Source: an uncultured Clostridia bacterium (GTDB lineage Bacteria > Bacillota > Clostridia > Christensenellales > Borkfalkiaceae). Taken from it: a stretch of DNA of 10,972 bases. The stretch lies in contig CANREU010000038.1 of the NCBI GenBank assembly GCA_947629725.1, forward strand, positions 1 to 10,972, given 5' to 3'. A program made the translations under genes and the position numbers. Below, in pieces: positions 1 through 7,607 of the stretch. The notes under the pieces were generated by a model, which saw only the letters and a program-made list of their open reading frames with translations, ran no database searches and was not told the origin of the DNA. The first letter of the stretch is position 1; each line of letters begins with the position of its first letter.

Positions 1-627
1 GGCGAGACCTTCGTCGGCGTGAAGTCGGAGGCGGGCGAAGAGGTCGCGGCGGACACCGTGGTCTACAAGAAGACGGAGGCCTCCGTCACGGCTCCCATCG
101 TCATCGAGGAGGAGTCGGTCGAGGGGGGCACCCTCCGCTACGACAAGAGCTTCCGCGCCAAAGTCATCCAGTCGGACGACGAGACGAAGAAGTTCTATTC
201 CGCCATCAAAAACGAGCTCCTCTCCTACAAGAAAGTGAAGGACCGTTTGAGCTGGAAGCGCGAGACCTATAAGGGCGCGGGCGACGTGGTCGCGAAGATC
301 GGTTTCCGCGGTAACACTCTCTGCCTCTACCTTCCCCTCGATCCCGCGGCGTATGCCGACACCCGCTACAAGGTGGAGGACGCTTCGGGCAACAAGTCGA
401 GCGAAGATACCCCTTGCCTTTTCCGTATCAAGAACGAAAAGAGGCTCCGCCTCGCCCTCGACCTCATCGCGCAGGTGATGGAGGATAAGGGCCTTCCCAA
501 GACCGACCGTCCCGAAGAGGACTACGTGGAGCCCTATCAGGACATCGTGAAACTCATCGAACAGGGGCTCGTGCGCCGCGAGATCAGCACGAAGGCCGAC
601 GAAAAAGTATTCGGAAAGGACGAGTAA
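1..627 (+). CDS. Hypothetical protein, 3' end only (5' end outside window)
   Basis: The reading frame is open from base 1, so the GTG at 19 is probably internal and the gene begins upstream. 208 residues are visible before the TAA. I do not recognise a named family. The central part, from about residue 45 to 160, looks like one compact domain (RYDKSFRAKVIQSDDETKKF near its start, GNTLCLYLPLDP in the middle, TPCLFRIKN later). From memory, similar domains occur in uncharacterised Clostridia proteins, sometimes in several copies per chain. Before it lies a low-complexity acidic and Val/Thr-rich stretch; after it lies a short charged tail. No signal peptide or membrane segment is visible in this part. 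The stop codon is 9 bases before the response-regulator gene, so co-transcription is likely. Function is unknown and the operon position does not prove a signalling role. Confidence 0.8.
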   Translation, partial: GETFVGVKSEAGEEVAADTVVYKKTEASVTAPIVIEEESVEGGTLRYDKSFRAKVIQSDDETKKFYSAIKNELLSYKKVKDRLSWKRETYKGAGDVVAKIGFRGNTLCLYLPLDPAAYADTRYKVEDASGNKSSEDTPCLFRIKNEKRLRLALDLIAQVMEDKGLPKTDRPEEDYVEPYQDIVKLIEQGLVRREISTKADEKVFGKDE

Positions 628-636
628 AGCAGCGAC

Positions 637-2673
637 ATGGGCACCGAAAAGGGGAGAAGAAAAGAAAAGATCTTGGTGGTGGACGATTCCGAGATGAACC
701 GCTCCATCCTCGCCGACATGCTTTCGGACGAATTCGACGTCACGGAGGCGGAGGACGGGGAGGCGGCGCTCGAGATCCTCGGCAAGAGCGCGGATGAATT
801 TTCCATCGTCCTTCTCGACATCGTGATGCCGAAAAAGGACGGGTTTGAAGTGCTCGCGGAGATGAACCGCACCCGCATGATCGAAGAGCTCCCCGTCGTG
901 ATGGTCTCGGCGGAGACGGCGTCCGCACAGATCGAGCGGGCATACGAATTGGGGGCGACCGACTTCATCATGCGCCCCTTCGATGCGTCTATCGTGCGCA
1001 GGCGCGTACTCAACACCATTTTCCTCTACGCGAAACAGCGCAATCTCCTCTCCATCATCGAGGCGCAGATCAACGAGAAAGAGCAAAACAGCAGCCTCAT
1101 GGTGGACATTTTGAGCCACATCGTCGAGTTCCGCAACGGCGAGAGCGGGCTGCACATCCTCCATGTGCGCACCATCACCGACCTGCTCCTCCGCAAAGTC
1201 ATCAAAAAGACCGACCGCTATCCCTTCACGGAGGCGGACATCTCGATCATCAGCATGGCGTCTGCCCTGCACGACATCGGCAAGATCGCCATCGACGACA
1301 AGATCCTCAACAAGCCCGGCAAACTCACCGACGAGGAGTTCGCCGTGATGAAGACGCACAGCATGATCGGCGCGAAGATGCTCGAAGGGCTCGCGTCGCA
1401 CAGGACGAACCCCCTCGTGCGGCACGCCTACCAGATCTGCCGCTGGCACCACGAGCGGTGGGACGGCAGGGGGTACCCCGACGGGCTCAAGGGGGACGAG
1501 ATCCCCGTCTCGGCGCAGATCGTCGCCCTTGCAGACGTCTACGACGCATTAACGAGCGAGCGGGTGTACAAACCGCCCTTCTCCCCCGAGACGGCGAAGG
1601 AGATGATCCTCACGGGCAAGTGCGGCGCGTTCGACCCCTTCCTTCTCGAGTGCTTCTCGGAGGAATTCGAGCATATCCGCGAGGACCTCTCGAAGAACGT
1701 CACCGAACGGGAGGCGCGGCGGGAGATCCGCAACTACGCGGAGGCGGTGCGCCACACGGGCGGAACGGTCGCCTCCGAGCGCACCCTGAAGCTCCTCGAC
1801 TACGAGCGCATGAAGTACAACTTCTACGCCGAACTCACCGAGGAGGTCCAATTTGAGTACCTCGTCCCCGAAAATATCCTCAAACTTTCGGCATGGGGTG
1901 CGAAAAAGTTCGGCGTGGAGCAGGAGATCTCCGACCCCGCAAACAACCGCCGCCTGCAGGAGCAGCTCGGCAAGGATTGGTTCTCGGGGCTCGGCAGGGC
2001 GCTTCAACAAACGACGCCCGGGTCCCCCGAATTCCGCCGGGACTGCGAGCTCCCCATCGGCGGCGAGCTCCGCTGGTACAGCGTGATCATGCGCGTCTTC
2101 CGCACGGACGGCGAGCGCTCCGAGATCGAGAGCGTCATCGGCAAGCTCGTGGACATCCACGACACCCGTCTCGCCATGAACGAGCTCAAGGAAAAGTCCA
2201 TCCGCGATCCTCTCACGGGGCTTCTGAACCGCGAGGGCGCGGGGGAGGAACTTCCCGCAAAGCTCGCGAATTTCCCCGCACACAAGTATGCCGTCGCCGT
2301 GTTCGACATCGACCTTTTCAAGCGCGCGAACGATACCTACGGGCACCTCTTCGGCGACAAGGTACTCACGGAAGTGGCGGAGCGGCTCGTCCACAGCACC
2401 CGCGTGCACGATCTTTGCGCCCGCATCGGGGGCGACGAGTTCCTCATCGTGTTCGAGTACGATGCCGACATCCATCCCATCATCGCCCGTGTCTTCAAGG
2501 CGCTCTGCGGCCCCGTGGGCGAGTTCGACCTCACGGTCAGCATGGGGGTCGCCGAGATGACGGAGAAGGGGCAGGGCTTCCGCGACCTCTTCAAGCATGC
2601 GGACGAGGCGCTCTACGCCTGCAAGAACGCGGGCAGGGCGAACTACGGATTTTACGGCGAAAGCAAGGAGTGA
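637..2673 (+). CDS. Response regulator with HD-GYP and GGDEF domains (REC-HD-GYP-PAS-GGDEF)
   Basis: The 678-residue protein is a predicted cytoplasmic c-di-GMP enzyme controlled by phosphorylation. The receiver spans about 10-128, with acidic pair D16/D17 and phospho-acceptor D61 (LLDIVMP). The usual Lys before Pro is Arg113 (MRPFD). The HD-GYP phosphodiesterase spans about 155-345, with H212-D213 (HDIGKIAI), H271-H272 and GRGYP at 277-281, all intact. About 385-520 resembles a PAS sensor. The GGDEF cyclase runs from about 524 (DPLTGLLNR) and keeps GGDEF at 598-602, plus an inhibitory-site RxxD at R589-D592. So both synthesis and hydrolysis look possible; which dominates cannot be read from sequence. 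The ATG start is chosen because it lies 9 bases after the upstream stop and just before receiver strand 1; its Shine-Dalgarno site is poor. The Hpt and hybrid kinase genes downstream are its likely phosphate donors. Confidence 0.93.
   Translation: MGTEKGRRKEKILVVDDSEMNRSILADMLSDEFDVTEAEDGEAALEILGKSADEFSIVLLDIVMPKKDGFEVLAEMNRTRMIEELPVVMVSAETASAQIERAYELGATDFIMRPFDASIVRRRVLNTIFLYAKQRNLLSIIEAQINEKEQNSSLMVDILSHIVEFRNGESGLHILHVRTITDLLLRKVIKKTDRYPFTEADISIISMASALHDIGKIAIDDKILNKPGKLTDEEFAVMKTHSMIGAKMLEGLASHRTNPLVRHAYQICRWHHERWDGRGYPDGLKGDEIPVSAQIVALADVYDALTSERVYKPPFSPETAKEMILTGKCGAFDPFLLECFSEEFEHIREDLSKNVTEREARREIRNYAEAVRHTGGTVASERTLKLLDYERMKYNFYAELTEEVQFEYLVPENILKLSAWGAKKFGVEQEISDPANNRRLQEQLGKDWFSGLGRALQQTTPGSPEFRRDCELPIGGELRWYSVIMRVFRTDGERSEIESVIGKLVDIHDTRLAMNELKEKSIRDPLTGLLNREGAGEELPAKLANFPAHKYAVAVFDIDLFKRANDTYGHLFGDKVLTEVAERLVHSTRVHDLCARIGGDEFLIVFEYDADIHPIIARVFKALCGPVGEFDLTVSMGVAEMTEKGQGFRDLFKHADEALYACKNAGRANYGFYGESKE
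2665..2670 (+). promoter_or_regulatory. Ribosome binding site of the Hpt gene
   Basis: AAGGAG lies 5 bases before the ATG at 2676 and overlaps the last codons of the preceding response regulator. It fixes the start of the short Hpt gene, which otherwise sits inside a longer open frame reaching back to 1893. Confidence 0.8.
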
Positions 2674-2675
2674 AT

Positions 2676-3032
2676 ATGACCATACAGGAATGCTACAACG
2701 CGCTCGGCGGCGACTATAACGAGGTGATCGGCAGACTCAAGAGCGAGCGGCTCGTGCAGAAGTTCGTGCTGAAATTCCCCGCGGACGGGAGCTATGAACT
2801 CCTCCTCCGTTCCCTTGAAGAGGGGAACGCGCAGGAGGCGTTCCGCGCGGCGCACACCATCAAGGGCATGTGCCAGAATCTCGCGTTCACCGCTCTCGGC
2901 AACTCCTCCGCGGCGCTCACCGAGGCGCTCCGCGACGGCTCCCTTGCAGGTTATGAGGCGCTCCTTTCCCCCGTAAAAGAGGATTACGCGCGCACGGTCG
3001 CGGCGATCGGAGAATACGAAGCGAGCCTTTGA
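2676..3032 (+). CDS. Histidine phosphotransfer (Hpt) domain protein
   Basis: This 118-residue, free-standing Hpt protein would shuttle phosphate between receiver domains in the cytoplasm. The phospho-accepting histidine is H60 in the classic context AAHTIKGMCQNLAF, followed by helices typical of the four-helix Hpt bundle (LGNSSAALTEAL). There is no membrane segment and no catalytic domain, so it is a pure relay component. The gene starts 2 bases after the response-regulator stop and ends 28 bases before the hybrid kinase. Its neighbours supply the donor (kinase receivers D692 and D838) and a candidate acceptor (response regulator D61). The ATG at 2676 is preferred because of the adjacent AAGGAG; the same frame is open upstream for over 700 bases, but that part overlaps the response regulator and is a reading-frame shadow. 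The family call is firm; the pairing of partners is inferred from proximity. Confidence 0.9.
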   Translation: MTIQECYNALGGDYNEVIGRLKSERLVQKFVLKFPADGSYELLLRSLEEGNAQEAFRAAHTIKGMCQNLAFTALGNSSAALTEALRDGSLAGYEALLSPVKEDYARTVAAIGEYEASL

Positions 3033-3060
3033 CGGGAAATTCCCGCGGGGTGAAAAAGCT

Positions 3061-5799
3061 ATGGCGGAAGAAAAGAAAAAGAGCAAAAAGATCGGATTCA
3101 AGAATCTGATCATGGGCGAAAAAAGTCTGCTTGCGACGATACTGCTTATCATACTCGTCATCGCCAGCCTTGTTTCCGCATACCTCGGATGCTCGAGGAT
3201 CGTGTACGACCGCGCCTACAAACAGCTCGAGGACGCGGCGAACACGGTGAACGATCAGGTCCGCTCCAAATTCCAGCGCGACAAGGAAGTTCTCAACGCG
3301 ACGGCGGAGATCGTTGCGGCGTCTTCCGCATTCGACGTCGACCTCGACGTCGACGAGGCTCAAAAAGAGGCCGCCCTCAATGAGTTCCGCACGAAGCTCT
3401 CGGACTATATCAAGGAAGTCGCTCCCATCCAGAGCATGATGAATCTCCGCATCTACACCTCGAACGGGGACGTCTTTCTTCCCGAGGAGGGGCTCAACGA
3501 TTCCTTCTCGATCTCCCAAGCGTCCTACGACGGGCTTGTCGCCCTGCTGCAAACGAGCGGCGACTTCATCTCCTCGCGGGAGATCAGCAAGCGCAAGGGG
3601 TGGGAAGGCGCGCAGATCGTACAGCAATACGTTCCCGTCCGCAAAAAAGGTGAGATCGTGGCGCTTCTCTGCGGCGTCACCGAGCTTGCCAAGCTCCCGC
3701 AGCTCCTTCGCGTGGGGAATATCTATAACGGCAATGCAGACGTGGCGATCGTCGACGTGAAGTCCGAAAACGACAGCGGCGATCCCGCCAAGAAATACGA
3801 GATGATCATGGACACCGTGAAAACGGGCATGGACGGGGCAAATGAACTCGGCTACTTCTCCGATTATCTCGGCCTTAAAGTCCGCGGGTTCAAGTCTATG
3901 GCGGCCTTTCAGGAGGACGTCGTCGGCTTCGGCACGGGGGACGCGCAGATCTGGTCGGCAGACGAAAAGGAGTGGATGTACCTCTATTATAAGCCGGTCG
4001 GCGGTTCCGCAACGAGGTGGAGCGTCATCATCTCCGTCCCGAAGAGCGTCGTGTTCACCAACGTGAAGAACGTGCAGATCGTCTTCGTCGTGATAGGTTC
4101 GGTCGTCGCCGTCGCCCTCGTCCTGTATTTCTTCTTGATCAGACGGAACGCGAAGATCGCCATCGAGAGATCGGTGGAGCGCGCCGTCCTCGAGGAAAAA
4201 CTTGTAAAGGCAGAGGCGGCGGAGCGCGCGAAGACCACCTTCCTCTCCAACATGTCCCACGACATCCGCACCCCGATGAACGCCATTTTGGGCTACACGG
4301 CGCTTGCGGAGACCAACATCAACGACAAGGAGAAGGTGCAGGACTACCTCGCGAAGATCCTCTCCTCGGGCAATCACCTTCTCTCCCTCATCAACGATAT
4401 ACTCGATATGAGCCGCATCGAGAGCGGGAAACTCAACATCGAGGAAAAGCCTTGCTCCATCTCGGATATTTTCCGCGATCTGCGGAACATCATCCAGACG
4501 CAGATGAAGAGCAAGCAGCTGAATTTCTACATGGACACCCTCGACGTTGCCGACGAGGAGATCTACTGCGACAAACTGCATGTCAACCAGATCCTTCTGA
4601 ACCTCCTCTCCAACGCCATCAAGTTTACGCCCGCGGGAGGGTCCATTTCCCTCACCATCCGCCAGAAGGCGGGCGCGCCCACGGGCTACGGGGCGTATGA
4701 GATACGGGTGAAGGACACGGGCATCGGCATGAGCCCCGAATTTGCGGAGCACATCTTCGAGCCCTTCGAGCGGGAGCGCACCTCCACGGTGAGCGGCATA
4801 CAGGGCACCGGCCTCGGCATGGCGATCACCAAATCCATCGTCGATGCGATGGGGGGCACCGTCGAGCTTATAACGGAGAAAGACAAGGGCACCGAGTTCA
4901 TCGTCAACCTGCAATTCCGTCTGCAGACGGAGGAAGAAAGGCCCGCCGCCATCCGCGAACTTGCGGGACTGCGCGCCCTCGTCGTCGACGACAATTTCGA
5001 CACCTGCGACTCCGTCTCCAAGATGCTCTTAAAAATAGGCATGCGCGCCGAGTGGACGATGCACGGCAACGAGGCGGTCCTCCGCGCAAAGCAGGCGGTG
5101 GAGACGGGGGAGGGCTTCTCCGTCTACATCATCGACTGGGTGATGCCCGACCTTTCGGGCTTCGAGATCGTGCGGCAGATCCGCAGGATCGTGGGGGACG
5201 ACATCCCGATCATCATCATTACGGCATACGACGTCTCGGCGATCATGGACGAGGCGAAGGACATCGGCGTCACGGCCTACTGCAACAAGCCCATCTTCCT
5301 CTCCGAACTCCGCGAGACCCTCGTCTCCTGCCTCGAGGCGGGCAAGGGCAAGAAGGAGGAGAGCGGGGAAGCTACCGTCGTCACGGCGGCGGAAGCGGAG
5401 GCGTTCAAGGGCAAGCGCATCCTCCTCGTGGAGGACAACGAACTCAACCGCGAGATCGCCGAGGAGCTCCTCCTCGAGAGCGGTTTCGAGGTGGAGACGG
5501 CGGAGGACGGCTCGATCGCCGTCGAAAAAGTGAAGGCGGCGGATGCGGGGCATTACGACCTCGTCCTCATGGACGTGCAGATGCCCGTGATGGACGGGTA
5601 TGAGGCGACCCGCGCGATCCGCGCCCTCGAAGGGGAGAGGTCGGAGGTGCCCATCATCGCCATGACGGCGAACGCCTTCGATGAAGACAGGCGCAAGGCG
5701 GCGGAGTGCGGCATGAACGCCCACGTCGCCAAACCCATCGACATTCCGCAGCTCATGCAGGTGCTGAAAATTCATCTGTTCGGCGAAGAGGAAAAATAA
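3061..5799 (+). CDS. Membrane hybrid histidine kinase with two receiver domains
   Basis: This 912-residue sensor kinase has a membrane segment at about 22-42, then an extracytoplasmic region to about 338 with a Cache-like look (weakly supported), and a second membrane segment at about 340-361. No HAMP domain is evident; a charged helix leads straight to the HisKA box, with phosphorylated H400 (NMSHDIRTPMNAILGY). The ATP-binding domain has N-box N509 and N518 (NQILLNLLSNAIKF), DTGIGM from 552, FEPF, and GTGLGM at 582-587. Receiver 1 has D692 (IDWVMPDLSG) and receiver 2 has D838 (LMDVQMPVMDGYEA); both keep the Lys-Pro motif. It lacks its own Hpt domain, which the small gene just upstream supplies. 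The ligand is unknown. An imperfect palindrome (CGGGAAATTCCCG, 3033-3045) and a weak GGGG-rich ribosome site precede the start. Two receivers suggest branching or a phosphate sink. Confidence 0.94.
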   Translation: MAEEKKKSKKIGFKNLIMGEKSLLATILLIILVIASLVSAYLGCSRIVYDRAYKQLEDAANTVNDQVRSKFQRDKEVLNATAEIVAASSAFDVDLDVDEAQKEAALNEFRTKLSDYIKEVAPIQSMMNLRIYTSNGDVFLPEEGLNDSFSISQASYDGLVALLQTSGDFISSREISKRKGWEGAQIVQQYVPVRKKGEIVALLCGVTELAKLPQLLRVGNIYNGNADVAIVDVKSENDSGDPAKKYEMIMDTVKTGMDGANELGYFSDYLGLKVRGFKSMAAFQEDVVGFGTGDAQIWSADEKEWMYLYYKPVGGSATRWSVIISVPKSVVFTNVKNVQIVFVVIGSVVAVALVLYFFLIRRNAKIAIERSVERAVLEEKLVKAEAAERAKTTFLSNMSHDIRTPMNAILGYTALAETNINDKEKVQDYLAKILSSGNHLLSLINDILDMSRIESGKLNIEEKPCSISDIFRDLRNIIQTQMKSKQLNFYMDTLDVADEEIYCDKLHVNQILLNLLSNAIKFTPAGGSISLTIRQKAGAPTGYGAYEIRVKDTGIGMSPEFAEHIFEPFERERTSTVSGIQGTGLGMAITKSIVDAMGGTVELITEKDKGTEFIVNLQFRLQTEEERPAAIRELAGLRALVVDDNFDTCDSVSKMLLKIGMRAEWTMHGNEAVLRAKQAVETGEGFSVYIIDWVMPDLSGFEIVRQIRRIVGDDIPIIIITAYDVSAIMDEAKDIGVTAYCNKPIFLSELRETLVSCLEAGKGKKEESGEATVVTAAEAEAFKGKRILLVEDNELNREIAEELLLESGFEVETAEDGSIAVEKVKAADAGHYDLVLMDVQMPVMDGYEATRAIRALEGERSEVPIIAMTANAFDEDRRKAAECGMNAHVAKPIDIPQLMQVLKIHLFGEEEK

Positions 5800-5808
5800 C
5801 CGTTTCGT

Positions 5809-5827
5809 CCCATAATAGGAATATGGG
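5809..5827 (+). other. Small hairpin between the kinase and pilB genes
   Basis: CCCATA (5809-5814) and TATGGG (5822-5827) form a 6-bp stem around a 7-base loop in the 82-base gap between the kinase stop and the pilB start. There is no T-run after it, so it is not a convincing intrinsic terminator. CATAAT at 5811-5816 resembles a -10 box, but I see no matching -35. It could be a regulatory or processing site separating the signalling genes from the pilus genes, or chance. Confidence 0.3.
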
Positions 5828-5866
5828 GTGCAAAAATCTCAAAATCGGACGCGGAGCAATTCCGCG

Positions 5867-5876
5867 AAAGGGGAAG
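5867..5876 (+). promoter_or_regulatory. Ribosome binding site deciding the pilB start
   Basis: AAAGGGGAAG sits 5 bases before ATG 5882. The frame is open further back to a GTG at 5828, which has no good ribosome site and would add 18 unrelated basic residues ahead of the conserved N-terminal domain. The ATG at 5882 is therefore preferred. Confidence 0.75.
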
Positions 5877-5881
5877 TGCGC

Positions 5882-7582
5882 ATGGAATATTTTCGTTTAG
5901 GCGATATTCTCGTCAACAACGGCGCGATCACGCAGGAGCAGCTCGAAAAAGCGCTCGAACTGCAAAAGACGAGGCACGAGCGCCTCGGCACCATTCTCAT
6001 CGACGAGGGCATCATCAACGAACAGCTCCTCATCGAGACCCTCGAATTGCAGCTCGGCATCGACTTTATCGATCTCTCGAAGGTCCGCATCCCGATCGAG
6101 CTCGCCTCGCTCGTGCCCAAGAGCATCGCGCGGCGGCACGGGGTGGTGCCCGTCCGCCTCAATAAAGACGAACTCACCCTCGCCATGAGCGACCCGCTGA
6201 ACTTCGTCGCGCTCGAAGAGGTGCGGCAGGCGACCCGCAAGCGCATTCTTCCCAAAATCGCGACGACGGTCGCCGTCAACAAGGCGATCTCCACCCTCTA
6301 CGGCAACGAGGGCGTCGCCCGCGCCATCGAGGAGATGCGCAGCGACCCCGCCCGCGAAACGGCGGCTTCCGCCCGTCCCCACACCGAAGAGGTGGCGGAC
6401 GACGGCGCCCAGCAGTCCGCGCCCACCGTGCGCCTCGTCAACTCCATTTTGGAGCGCGCGGCGAACGAGCGTGCGAGCGACGTGCACATCGAGCCCCGTG
6501 CCGACGAAGTGGTCGTCCGCATGCGGATCGACGGCAAGCTCCGCACTGTCCTCACGGTGCCCGACGAACTCAAGCGCACCGTCGTCTCCCGCCTCAAGAT
6601 CATGGGCGGCATGGATATTTCGGAGTCCCGCATCCCGCAGGACGGCCGCGCCAATGTGCTCGTGAAGGGGCACAATATCGACCTCCGTATGTCCACCCTT
6701 CCCGCCATGTACGGGGAGAAAGTGGTCATCCGTCTCCTCGATAAGTCCGCCCAGCTCCTCGACGCGAAGGCGATCGGGCTCGACGGGGAGAACCTCGAAA
6801 AATACAACAGCCTGCTCTCCAATGCGCACGGCATGATCCTCATCGTCGGCCCCACGGGCTCGGGCAAATCGTCCACCATGTACACGATGATCCGCTCCCT
6901 CAACACCGACGAGGTAAACCTCGTCACCCTTGAGGACCCCGTCGAATACGATATCGACGGCGTCAACCAGGTGCAGATCAACGAGAAGACGGGCATGACC
7001 TTTGCGGAGGGGCTCCGCGCCATCCTCCGTCAGGACCCCGACATCATCGCGGTCGGCGAGATCCGCGACAGCGAGACGGCGGAGATCGCGCTCCGTTCCG
7101 CCATCACGGGCCACCTCGTGCTCTCCACCGTGCACACCAACGACGCGCTCTCCGCGATCGACCGTCTCGTCGACATCGGCACCGCGCCCTATCTCATTGC
7201 GGACGCCCTCAAGGGGGTCGTCTCCCAGCGTCTCGTCCGCCGCATCTGCCCCCACTGCAAGGAGGCGTATTCCCCCTCCGAGGAGGAGCTCGCGGCGCTC
7301 GGTTGCGATGTGGACGACGAGAATATCCGCTTCTACCGCGGCAAGGGCTGCCCCCATTGCTACCACACGGGTTACGTCGGGCGGACGGGCGTCTTCGAGA
7401 TCCTCGTCGTCGACAAGGATTTCAAGCGCGCGATCGCCGAGGGGCACCACACGGCGCAGCTCGCGGAATGCGCGAAGAAGGGGACTTTCGCCCCGCTTGC
7501 GGACGACTGCCGCCGCCTCGTGCTCGCGGGGGTCACCTCCGCCGAAGAGGCGCTCACCGTCCTCAACTCCACCGTAAAATAA
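5882..7582 (+). CDS. pilB: Type IV pilus extension ATPase PilB with MshEN c-di-GMP-binding domain
   Basis: The 566-residue hexameric ATPase drives pilin polymerisation at the cytoplasmic face of the pilus platform. The N-terminal domain (1 to about 140) starts with two 24-residue MshEN motifs, residues 5-28 (RLGDILVNNG, closing ALELQ) and 34-57 (RLGTILIDEG, closing TLELQ). They are separated by exactly five residues (KTRHE), the pattern known to bind c-di-GMP in MshE and some PilB proteins. The motor domain has Walker A GPTGSGKS at 323-330, an Asp box (LEDPVEYD), Walker B DPDIIAVGEIRD at 385-396 and a His box (GHLVLSTVHTND). Two CPHC pairs, C456/C459 and C490/C493, form the zinc site usual in PilB/GspE. 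The gene lies 82 bases after the c-di-GMP signalling operon and 25 bases before pilT. GspE of type II secretion is the alternative; neighbouring pilT favours a pilus. Confidence 0.95.
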   Translation: MEYFRLGDILVNNGAITQEQLEKALELQKTRHERLGTILIDEGIINEQLLIETLELQLGIDFIDLSKVRIPIELASLVPKSIARRHGVVPVRLNKDELTLAMSDPLNFVALEEVRQATRKRILPKIATTVAVNKAISTLYGNEGVARAIEEMRSDPARETAASARPHTEEVADDGAQQSAPTVRLVNSILERAANERASDVHIEPRADEVVVRMRIDGKLRTVLTVPDELKRTVVSRLKIMGGMDISESRIPQDGRANVLVKGHNIDLRMSTLPAMYGEKVVIRLLDKSAQLLDAKAIGLDGENLEKYNSLLSNAHGMILIVGPTGSGKSSTMYTMIRSLNTDEVNLVTLEDPVEYDIDGVNQVQINEKTGMTFAEGLRAILRQDPDIIAVGEIRDSETAEIALRSAITGHLVLSTVHTNDALSAIDRLVDIGTAPYLIADALKGVVSQRLVRRICPHCKEAYSPSEEELAALGCDVDDENIRFYRGKGCPHCYHTGYVGRTGVFEILVVDKDFKRAIAEGHHTAQLAECAKKGTFAPLADDCRRLVLAGVTSAEEALTVLNSTVK

Positions 7583-7607
7583 CGACCGCAAGGAAGGAAA
7601 ACGACCC

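Noticed and set aside
1549..2598. Minus-strand open frame (349 codons) opposite the GGDEF regulator
   Set aside because: It is a shadow of the coding strand, with no recognisable domain.
2917..4914. Long minus-strand open frame (665 codons) opposite the hybrid kinase
   Set aside because: It mirrors a gene with clear kinase motifs, matches no family I recognise, and is the typical shadow of G+C-rich codon use.
5828..5881. 18-residue N-terminal extension of PilB from GTG 5828
   Set aside because: There is no good ribosome site for the GTG, whereas AAAGGGGAAG directly precedes ATG 5882, where the conserved domain begins.
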